Source of the DNA: Streptococcus mitis
GTDB lineage: Bacteria; Bacillota; Bacilli; Lactobacillales; Streptococcaceae
NCBI RefSeq assembly: GCF_002860865.1
Contig: NZ_PKIE01000001.1
Span: forward strand, 434,001-498,000
Direction of reading: 5' to 3'
Length of the DNA: 64,000 bases
Positions 58,535 through 64,000 of the stretch are shown piece after piece. The notes beneath the pieces are model-generated. The model did no database searches, was not told where the DNA came from, and saw only the letters and a program-made list of their open reading frames with translations. Positions within the stretch are counted from its first letter, which is position 1. The number at the start of each line of letters is the position of its first letter. Both the position numbers and the translations under genes were made by a program.

Positions 58535-59818
58535 TTAATCTTTATTTTCGTATGGTAAGATCAAGTTCAAGATGATTCCTGTCATGGCTGATAGGGCAGT
58601 ACCTGAAAGGGTAACTGGACCGAGTTTAAGGATAGCTCCTCCAAGTCCAAGGACCAACATAGCACTTGCGATGATGAGGTTACGCATTTGAGCAAAATCA
58701 ACACGTTCTTTAATCAAGACTTTCAAACCGTTGCTGGCGATAACTCCATAGAGAAGGATTGACATACCACCAAGTACAGCATTTGGAATGGTTGAAATCA
58801 AGGCAGTGAATTTACCAAGGAAGCTAAGGGCAATCGCGATAAAGGCAGCGTTACGAATAACTGAGACAGAAGCGATACGAGTCATACCGATAACCCCTGT
58901 ATTTTCTCCGTAAGTTGTATTGGCTGGTCCACCAAGGAAGGCAGAAACTGAAGTTGCGATACCGTCACCAAGAAGAGTACGGTGAAGACCTGGTTCTTTT
59001 AAGAATTGACGGCCACAGATTTGACCCAAAACAGTATGGTCTCCGATATGTTCAGAAATTGTTACGATAGCGATTGGCAAGATAGCGATAGTTTCTGGAC
59101 CAAAGTAAAGATTGTATTCTTTAAAGGCACCACCTGTACTAAATGGCAAGTAGAAACCAGGAATTTCAAACCAGTTAGCTTTTAGAACTGGTGTAAAGTC
59201 AACCAAGCCAAGGGTTAGTGCAAATAGGTAACCACCGATAATGGCAAAGAGGAATGGAATGATTCGCAGGAAGCCTTTTCCTTTTGTATTGATAAAGGCA
59301 GCAATCAAGAAAGTAACAACTGCTACAAGAGCATTTTTCCAGTTTCCATCAGCTACAAGACCAGCGTTGGTAACAGCTGAACCTGCAAGTCCGAGACCGA
59401 TAACGATAATCATAGGACCAATAATGATTGGTGGTAAGAGTTTATCGATCCATTTTGTACCTGCAAAACGAACACCAGCAGCCACAAGGACATAGACCAA
59501 ACCAGTCAAGATAACCCCTGTTTGAGCAGCAGATACATCACCACCCATTTCTTTCATAGCAAGTGACATTGCTGTGATAAAGGCAAATGAAGAACCTAGA
59601 TAAACGGGAACTTTAAAACCAGTTGAAATCATGTAGATGAGTGTCCCGACACCCGAAGCAAAAAGGGCAACAGATACAGGCATTCCCAAAATCAATGGTA
59701 CCAAGATGGTCGCACCAAACATAGCGAAAACGTGTTGGAAACTAAGGAGAATTCCTTTTCCAGCTGAAGGACGTTGGTCAACGTCTAGTAACAAATCAAC
59801 AGTTGATTCTTGTTTCAT
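58535..59818 (-). CDS. uraA: Uracil permease (NCS2 family)
   Basis: A 427-residue proton-coupled uracil importer with about 12-14 membrane segments. Typical NCS2 motifs are visible, such as FQHVFAMFGATILVP near residue 30 and GDGIATSVSAFLGGPANTTY with ENTGVIGMTRIASVSVIR near 280-320. I chose ATG 59818 (MKQESTVDLLLDVDQRP), which follows AGTGAGG; in-frame starts up to 59854 would lie inside the attenuator hairpin. The leader carries a PyrR-type site and a terminator, so uracil availability through UMP should lower expression. Confidence 0.94.
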   Translation of the reverse strand: MKQESTVDLLLDVDQRPSAGKGILLSFQHVFAMFGATILVPLILGMPVSVALFASGVGTLIYMISTGFKVPVYLGSSFAFITAMSLAMKEMGGDVSAAQTGVILTGLVYVLVAAGVRFAGTKWIDKLLPPIIIGPMIIVIGLGLAGSAVTNAGLVADGNWKNALVAVVTFLIAAFINTKGKGFLRIIPFLFAIIGGYLFALTLGLVDFTPVLKANWFEIPGFYLPFSTGGAFKEYNLYFGPETIAILPIAIVTISEHIGDHTVLGQICGRQFLKEPGLHRTLLGDGIATSVSAFLGGPANTTYGENTGVIGMTRIASVSVIRNAAFIAIALSFLGKFTALISTIPNAVLGGMSILLYGVIASNGLKVLIKERVDFAQMRNLIIASAMLVLGLGGAILKLGPVTLSGTALSAMTGIILNLILPYENKD

Positions 59819-59840
59819 ATAAACCTCACTTTTGGGCATC

Positions 59841-59876
59841 AAAAAAGAGCCCATTATTTTACAGCAATAGGCCCTC
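59841..59876 (-). terminator. uraA leader attenuator terminator
   Basis: On the minus strand GAGGGCCTATT pairs with AATGGGCTC (GG bulged, one wobble) and TTTTTT follows, 23 bases before the uraA start. Confidence 0.75.
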
Positions 59877-59934
59877 AGAGTAAGACTTCTTTAAAATCTA
59901 GACTTTAAAGAGTTTCAAATATTTCTGTGTCTTC

Positions 59935-59952
59935 GTCACCTCACGGGATGAC
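59935..59952 (-). promoter_or_regulatory. PyrR-binding hairpin in the uraA leader
   Basis: Minus-strand GTCATCCCGTGAGGTGAC folds into a stem (GTCA/TGAC, CC/GG) whose loop region fits the PyrR consensus UCCNGNGAGG exactly. UMP-bound PyrR would stabilise it and favour the downstream terminator. Confidence 0.8.
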
Positions 59953-59974
59953 ATTAAAAACCTTTGCTTGTGAT

Positions 59975-59983
59975 AGTATAGCA
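59975..59983 (-). promoter_or_regulatory. Extended -10 promoter of uraA
   Basis: The minus strand reads TGCTATACT, an extended -10 box about 22 bases upstream of the PyrR hairpin. Confidence 0.6.
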
Positions 59984-60021
59984 GAAATTACGAACTTTGT
60001 AAATATTTTTTACTAAAAAAT

Positions 60022-60735
60022 TTAAAGTGGGCGTTTATTGGGCATACCAGCCTTACGTGGATATTTATTTGGTGTTTCTTTTTTCTTTTCTACCACTGTG
60101 ATGTAGCGCGGATCTCCATTAGGTAGAGCGTAGCTGAGATTGTCTTCGACCTTACTAAAAAGGAGGTTGAGGGCATTCTTAGCTTCTAATAATTCCTCAG
60201 GCGCATTGCTAGCCTTGAGTGCCAATAGTTTTCCGCCAACTTGCAGGTAAGGAATTGTCAATTCAGACAAGACTTGCATACGGGCTACAGCACGAGCCGT
60301 TACAAAATCATAGTGAGCACGGAATTTCTTGTCTTGGGCAAAATCTTCGGCACGTCCATGGTAGAAGTGAACACCGTCCAAATCCAGTTCTTGAGCCAAC
60401 AGTTGGAGGAAGTTGATGCGCTTGTTGAGAGAATCAATGATAGTCACATCTAGCTGAGGATAGAGAATTTTCATTGGTAGACTAGGAAATCCTGCCCCAG
60501 CCCCGATATCAAGCAGTTTGATAGTTTCATTGGGAATCAAGCCTTGCAGAATAGGTGCAATCGAATCATAAAAATGTTTGAGATAAACTTCTTCTTTATC
60601 TGTAATAGCCGTCAAATTAATCTTTTCATTCCACTCGACCAAGAGTTCAAAATAACGTTCAAATTGTTTTTTTTGCTGGTCCGACAGTGGAAGATTCTGC
60701 TCGGCAAGCAGGTTGTAAAATGTTTCTGGTTTCAT
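60022..60735 (-). CDS. rsmG: 16S rRNA (guanine-N7) methyltransferase RsmG (GidB)
   Basis: A 237-residue SAM-dependent enzyme methylating G527 of 16S rRNA; its loss gives low-level streptomycin resistance. The SAM motif [21 protein letters not shown] is near residues 69-89 and [11 protein letters not shown] is the later signature. The C-terminus is basic ([20 protein letters not shown]), as usual in this family. Divergent from lemA. Confidence 0.95.
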   Translation of the reverse strand: MKPETFYNLLAEQNLPLSDQQKKQFERYFELLVEWNEKINLTAITDKEEVYLKHFYDSIAPILQGLIPNETIKLLDIGAGAGFPSLPMKILYPQLDVTIIDSLNKRINFLQLLAQELDLDGVHFYHGRAEDFAQDKKFRAHYDFVTARAVARMQVLSELTIPYLQVGGKLLALKASNAPEELLEAKNALNLLFSKVEDNLSYALPNGDPRYITVVEKKKETPNKYPRKAGMPNKRPL

Positions 60736-60786
60736 AGTTATTTCCTTCTTTAGTATTATCTTATTTTACCACAATCATTAAAAATT

Positions 60787-60795
60787 TGATATACT
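60787..60795 (+). promoter_or_regulatory. Extended -10 promoter of lemA-htpX
   Basis: TTGATATACT contains TATACT (60790-60795) with an extended TG, 34 bases before lemA. Confidence 0.6.
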
Positions 60796-60828
60796 GGTAT
60801 TAATCTAAAAGCAGAAAGGACTTATATA

Positions 60829-61389
60829 ATGACTTGGATTATTCTTGGAGTTTTGGCTCTTATTGTTATTTTTGTGATTGTTAGCTATAACGGTTTGGTT
60901 AAGAATCGTATGCAAACAAAGGAGGCTTGGAGTCAGATTGATGTTCAGTTGAAACGTCGAAATGATCTCTTGCCAAACTTGATTGAGACTGTAAAAGGTT
61001 ATGCTAAATACGAAGGTTCTACCCTTGAAAAGGTGGCAGAACTACGTAACCAAGTGGCGGCAGCGACTTCACCGGCAGAAGCTATGAAAGCTAGTGATGC
61101 CCTCACTCGTCAGGTTTCAGGTATTTTTGCAGTTGCAGAAAGCTATCCAGATTTGAAAGCTAGTGCCAACTTTGTTAAATTGCAAGAGGAATTGACAAAC
61201 ACAGAAAATAAAATTTCTTACTCTCGTCAACTTTATAACAGTGTTGTCAGCAACTACAATGTAAAATTAGAAACTTTCCCAAGCAATATTATCGCTGGAA
61301 TGTTTGGATTTAAAGCAGCAGATTTCCTTCAAACACCAGAAGAGGAAAAGGTAGTTCCTAAAGTTGATTTTAGCGGTTTAGGTGACTAA
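60829..61389 (+). CDS. lemA: LemA family protein
   Basis: A 186-residue protein with an N-terminal transmembrane helix (about 2-20) and an extended coiled helical domain. The family motif [20 protein letters not shown] is near residues 44-63 and [20 protein letters not shown] near 104-123. Function unclear; it is commonly encoded beside htpX, here one base apart, suggesting a shared role in membrane protein quality control. Confidence 0.93.
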   Translation: MTWIILGVLALIVIFVIVSYNGLVKNRMQTKEAWSQIDVQLKRRNDLLPNLIETVKGYAKYEGSTLEKVAELRNQVAAATSPAEAMKASDALTRQVSGIFAVAESYPDLKASANFVKLQEELTNTENKISYSRQLYNSVVSNYNVKLETFPSNIIAGMFGFKAADFLQTPEEEKVVPKVDFSGLGD

Positions 61390-61390
61390 G

Positions 61391-62290
61391 ATGTTGTTTG
61401 ATCAAATTGCAAGCAATAAACGAAAAACCTGGATTTTGTTGCTGGTATTTTTCCTACTCTTAGCTCTTGTTGGCTATGCGGTTGGTTACCTCTTTATGCG
61501 ATCTGGGCTTGGTGGCTTGGTTATCGCACTGATTATCGGTTTTATCTATGCCTTGTCCATGATTTTTCAATCGACAGAGATTGTCATGTCCATGAATGGA
61601 GCGCGTGAGGTTGATGAGCAAACGGCACCAGACCTTTACCATGTAGTGGAAGATATGGCTATGGTGGCTCAGATTCCCATGCCACGAGTTTTCATCATTG
61701 ATGATCCAGCCTTAAATGCCTTTGCGACAGGTTCTAACCCGCAAAATGCGGCGGTTGCTGCGACGTCAGGTCTCCTAGCTATCATGAATCGTGAGGAGCT
61801 AGAAGCTGTTATGGGACATGAAGTCAGTCATATTCGTAATTACGATATCCGTATTTCGACTATTGCTGTTGCCCTTGCTAGTGCTATCACCATGCTTTCT
61901 AGTATGGCAGGTCGTATGATGTGGTGGGGTGGTGCAGGTCGCAGACGAAGTGACGATGACCGAGATGGAAATGGCTTAGAAATCATTATGCTCGTGGTTT
62001 CCCTACTAGCTATTGTTCTGGCACCTCTCGCTGCAACCTTAGTGCAACTAGCTATTTCTCGTCAGAGGGAATTCCTAGCTGATGCTTCCAGTGTTGAGTT
62101 GACGCGCAATCCGCAAGGAATGATCAATGCTCTACGTAAGTTAGACAATAGTAAACCCATGAGTCGTCCTGTTGATGATGCCAGCAGTGCACTTTATATC
62201 AATGATCCCAAGAAAGGGGGAGGGTTCCAAAAACTATTTTATACCCACCCACCTATCTCAGAGCGGATTGAGCGTTTAAAACATATGTAA
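61391..62290 (+). CDS. htpX: Protease HtpX homologue
   Basis: A 299-residue M48 zinc protease of the membrane. Two N-terminal membrane helices (about 12-34 and 40-60) precede the metal site HEVSH at residues 143-147, and a further membrane pair (about 152-170 and 198-220) precedes the third ligand in [12 protein letters not shown]. The start ATG 61391 is the second base after lemA's stop; an in-frame GTG at 61382 is less likely. A BOX element begins in its stop codon. Confidence 0.93.
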   Translation: MLFDQIASNKRKTWILLLVFFLLLALVGYAVGYLFMRSGLGGLVIALIIGFIYALSMIFQSTEIVMSMNGAREVDEQTAPDLYHVVEDMAMVAQIPMPRVFIIDDPALNAFATGSNPQNAAVAATSGLLAIMNREELEAVMGHEVSHIRNYDIRISTIAVALASAITMLSSMAGRMMWWGGAGRRRSDDDRDGNGLEIIMLVVSLLAIVLAPLAATLVQLAISRQREFLADASSVELTRNPQGMINALRKLDNSKPMSRPVDDASSALYINDPKKGGGFQKLFYTHPPISERIERLKHM

Positions 62291-62394
62291 TACTCTTCGA
62301 AAATCTCTTCAAACCGTGTCAACGTCGCCTTGTCGTACTCAAGTACAGCCTGCAGCTAGTTTCCTAGTTTGCTCTTTGATTTTCATTGAGTATA
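62290..62394 (+). repeat. BOX element lacking boxB (A-C form)
   Basis: ATACTCTTCGAAAATCTCTTC, GTCAACGTCGCCTTGTCGTA of boxA, then directly CCTGCAGCTAG and GATTTTCATTGAGTATA of boxC. It starts within the htpX stop codon. Confidence 0.9.
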
Positions 62395-62415
62395 AAAATG
62401 TGACTATACAATCCT

Positions 62416-62455
62416 AAAAATGAGCATTCTCGTAGTTGGAGATGCTCATTTTCTT
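62416..62455 (+). terminator. Terminator downstream of htpX
   Basis: AAAATGAGCAT and ATGCTCATTTT form a perfect 11-bp stem followed by a short T-rich tail. Confidence 0.8.
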
Positions 62456-62494
62456 ATATAATCAACTCAAAAATCAATTTGTTACGATACAACT

Positions 62495-62602
62495 TATATT
62501 CTTCGAAAATCTCTTCAAACCGCATCAGCTTCGCCTTGCCGTACTTAAGTCCAGCCTGTGCGGCTAGCTTCCTAGTTTGCTCTTTGATTTTCATTGAGTA
62601 TT
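62495..62602 (+). repeat. Second BOX element (A-C form), tandem to the previous one
   Basis: TATATTCTTCGAAAATCTC, GCATCAGCTTCGCCTTGCCG and CCTGTGCGGCTAGCTTCCTAG ending TTTTCATTGAGTATTA. It lies 100 bases after the preceding copy in the same orientation, with small differences. Confidence 0.9.
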
Positions 62603-62837
62603 AGAATTTCTTTAGGAAACTTCGTTCAGAACACATGATATATCGAAGAAGAATCTAGCATCTATGTCAAATGGAGGAAGCAATTGATTGCAATTTTAGC
62701 AGATTAGAGAATATTTTTGGTGAACTCAGAGTGTGTGTTAGAGACAAGTAGGCCAGCGTAGTAGAGCTAGGATTCATCTTAATCAGCATGGAGTTTACAA
62801 AATTGTCCAAGAATTCAATCTACAAATCAGCTATTTA
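62603..62837. other. Decayed non-coding stretch between BOX elements and rlmB
   Basis: No open frame of useful length exists. One frame near 62770-62837 reads IHLNQHGVYKIVQEFNLQIS, reminiscent of the helix-turn-helix part of IS3-type transposases, but stops interrupt it. It may be the remnant of an insertion sequence. Confidence 0.35.
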
Positions 62838-62898
62838 AAAAGTACACAATGATTTCAGCTTGTTTGTGAGCAAAGCTGAAATCATTGTGTGCTTTTAA
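62838..62898. terminator. Long hairpin downstream of rlmB
   Basis: AGTACACAATGATTTCAGCTT and its near-perfect complement (one wobble) form a 21-bp stem around about 13 bases, with A and T tracts at the ends. It would terminate rlmB on the minus strand. Confidence 0.8.
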
Positions 62899-62908
62899 TT
62901 AGAAGTTG

Positions 62909-62929
62909 GTTTTTGTCCAGCCTCTTTTA
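62909..62929 (-). repeat. Short motif shared with the end of pepT
   Basis: GTTTTTGTCCAGCCTCTTTTA overlaps the rlmB stop codon and differs by two bases from the copy at the pepT stop (11381-11402). In both cases a long hairpin follows. Confidence 0.45.
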
Positions 62930-63655
62930 TAGTCTATTTCGGAAAACTTCGTACATGAGAATGGCTGCAGCAACACTGGCATTAAGGCTTTGAACATGTC
63001 CATTCATAGGAATGGTAATCATCTCATCGACCTGTTTTTTGATGTTACTAGAGATACCTTTTCCTTCATTTCCGATGATGAGGGCGATTTTCCCTTTTGT
63101 ATTCCACTTGTGGCAAGGAGTCCCATTCATATCTGTTCCAAAGGTCCAGAAGCCTTCATCCTTGAGTTTGTCTAGAGTTTGGCTTAGGTTGGTCACTCGG
63201 GCAATGGGAACGTGTTCAATAGCACCTGTGGCCGTTTTGGCAACGACAGGAGTAACTCCGACAGCACGGTGCTTGGGAATGATGACTCCTGAAACATTGG
63301 TCGCATCAGCGGTTCTTAAGATGGAGCCTAAGTTGTGAGGATCAGTTAACCCGTCCAGAATCAATAGCAAAGGATTTTCTTCTTGACGCGTTTTGGAAAG
63401 AATGTGATCTAGCTCGCTATAGGCAAATTCGGACACTCGTAGAACAAAACCTTGGTGAACAGCACCTTCAGTCATCTCAGAGAGGGATTTTTTTGAAGTC
63501 CAAGAAATGGACACCTTCTTTTCTGTAGCCAGTTCTTTGACTTTCTCAACATTCTTACCTCGGAGATCTTCTTGGAGGTAGAGTTTGTTTCCTGTGTTTG
63601 CAAGGAGGGCTTCGGTAACGGCATGGACGCCATAGACAATATCATTTGTTTTCAT
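62927..63655 (-). CDS. rlmB: 23S rRNA (guanosine-2'-O) methyltransferase RlmB (TrmH/SpoU family)
   Basis: A 242-residue SPOUT methyltransferase. The N-terminal substrate-binding domain (IVYGVHAVTEALLAN) precedes a linker and the knotted domain with LDGLTDPHNLGSILRTAD (about 105-122), IIGNEGKGIS near 195 and the C-terminal SLNASVAAAILMYE. It probably methylates G2251-type positions of 23S rRNA. The start ATG 63655 follows AGAGG; an in-frame ATG at 63688 would extend into the def terminator region. Confidence 0.9.
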   Translation of the reverse strand: MKTNDIVYGVHAVTEALLANTGNKLYLQEDLRGKNVEKVKELATEKKVSISWTSKKSLSEMTEGAVHQGFVLRVSEFAYSELDHILSKTRQEENPLLLILDGLTDPHNLGSILRTADATNVSGVIIPKHRAVGVTPVVAKTATGAIEHVPIARVTNLSQTLDKLKDEGFWTFGTDMNGTPCHKWNTKGKIALIIGNEGKGISSNIKKQVDEMITIPMNGHVQSLNASVAAAILMYEVFRNRL

Positions 63656-63670
63656 GCCTCTATTATAACA

Positions 63671-63698
63671 CAAAATCCCGTCTTGCAACGGGATTTTC
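63671..63698 (-). terminator. def terminator
   Basis: AAAATCCCGT and ACGGGATTTT pair around CTTGCA, directly after the def stop on the minus strand. Confidence 0.8.
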
Positions 63699-63699
63699 T

Positions 63700-64000
63700 T
63701 TATTCTAGAATTAGTAAACCATCTTTAACTGCAAATGGGTCTTTTTCATTGATACGATCGTAAAACATGATACCGTTAATGTGGTCAATTTCATGCTGAA
63801 CAACGATGGAGTTGTAGCCTTTGAGTTTGATACGGTGTTTTTCTCCATCCTTGTCAAAGTAGTCAACAGTAACGCGGGCATGGCGAACAACATAGCCAGG
63901 TACGTTGCGGTCAACAGACAGACAACCTTCTCCTTCACCAAGAGCAGCATCTTGAACAGAGTGAGAGACGATTTTTGGATTGTACATAATAGCTTGCAAG
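63700..64000 (-). CDS. def: Peptide deformylase, 5' partial
   Basis: The C-terminal 100 residues of peptide deformylase, which removes the formyl group from nascent proteins using a metal ion. Two of the three motifs are visible: EGCLSVDR (metal Cys) and [14 protein letters not shown] (two metal His and the catalytic Glu). The first motif (GxGxAAxQ) and the start lie beyond the window edge. The spacing between motifs fits the larger type II enzymes of Gram-positives. Confidence 0.94.
   Translation of the reverse strand, partial: LQAIMYNPKIVSHSVQDAALGEGEGCLSVDRNVPGYVVRHARVTVDYFDKDGEKHRIKLKGYNSIVVQHEIDHINGIMFYDRINEKDPFAVKDGLLILE

Noticed and set aside
59819..59854. Upstream in-frame starts for uraA
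   Set aside because: They would place codons inside the attenuator hairpin and add a non-family N-terminus; ATG 59818 has a good ribosome binding site.

Overview
The window comes from a Mitis-group streptococcus: Streptococcus pneumoniae or a very close relative such as S. mitis or S. pseudopneumoniae. The evidence is A+T-rich DNA, at least six BOX elements, RexAB, AdcAII with histidine-triad (Pht) proteins, two M26 zinc metalloproteases with N-terminal LPxTG signals, a preQ1-II riboswitch before queT and an asd-type RNA before asd. From memory, the order of blocks (pcrA to pta, pepT to a DUF1002 gene, permease/adcAII/pht, rexBA/zmpA, uraA to htpX, rlmB/def) differs from reference pneumococcal chromosomes. 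That favours a non-pneumococcal Mitis strain or a rearranged genome, but this is inference.

Layout. 1-11.4 kb: housekeeping genes. pcrA and radC are followed by a minus-strand group (amidotransferase, rex, two small DUF genes, a cysteine desulfurase, prs paralogue, CYTH protein) and a divergent plus-strand relQ-nadK-rlu-pta operon. 11.4-16.1 kb: pepT, hemH, mscL, a GtrA protein, queT under its riboswitch, tRNA-Thr, a BOX element and the asd RNA. 16.1-27.6 kb: asd-dapA, mnmE, 4-OT, then a long tdk-prfA-prmC-tsaC-GNAT-glyA-YejK-lysozyme-like run and a secreted DUF1002 protein. 27.8-36.7 kb: an amino acid permease, then the zinc locus, with adcAII and two seven-triad pht genes behind AdcR-type operators. 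37.1-46.2 kb: a CPBP protease, rexB-rexA and an uncharacterised cysteine-containing protein. 46.4-58.2 kb: two giant M26 proteases in tandem (zmpA and a ZmpB/ZmpD-type) that share one 17-residue repeat. 58.5-64 kb: uraA behind a PyrR-type attenuator, rsmG, lemA-htpX, a decayed BOX-rich gap, rlmB and partial def.

How the genes work together. adcAII and both pht genes form a zinc-scavenging surface module that is probably switched by AdcR. rexAB supplies double-strand-break repair, while pcrA supplies helicase functions. The Zmp pair and the Pht pair are the surface-variable part: both show internal repeat expansion and sequence exchange between neighbours. RNA-level control is visible at queT (preQ1), asd (asd RNA) and uraA (PyrR attenuation), and Rex probably regulates itself.

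I found no CRISPR array, prophage or intact insertion sequence. The least explained items are the tandem zmp repeat exchange, the seven-triad Pht proteins, the prs paralogue without its catalytic loop residues and the unknown gene after rexA.
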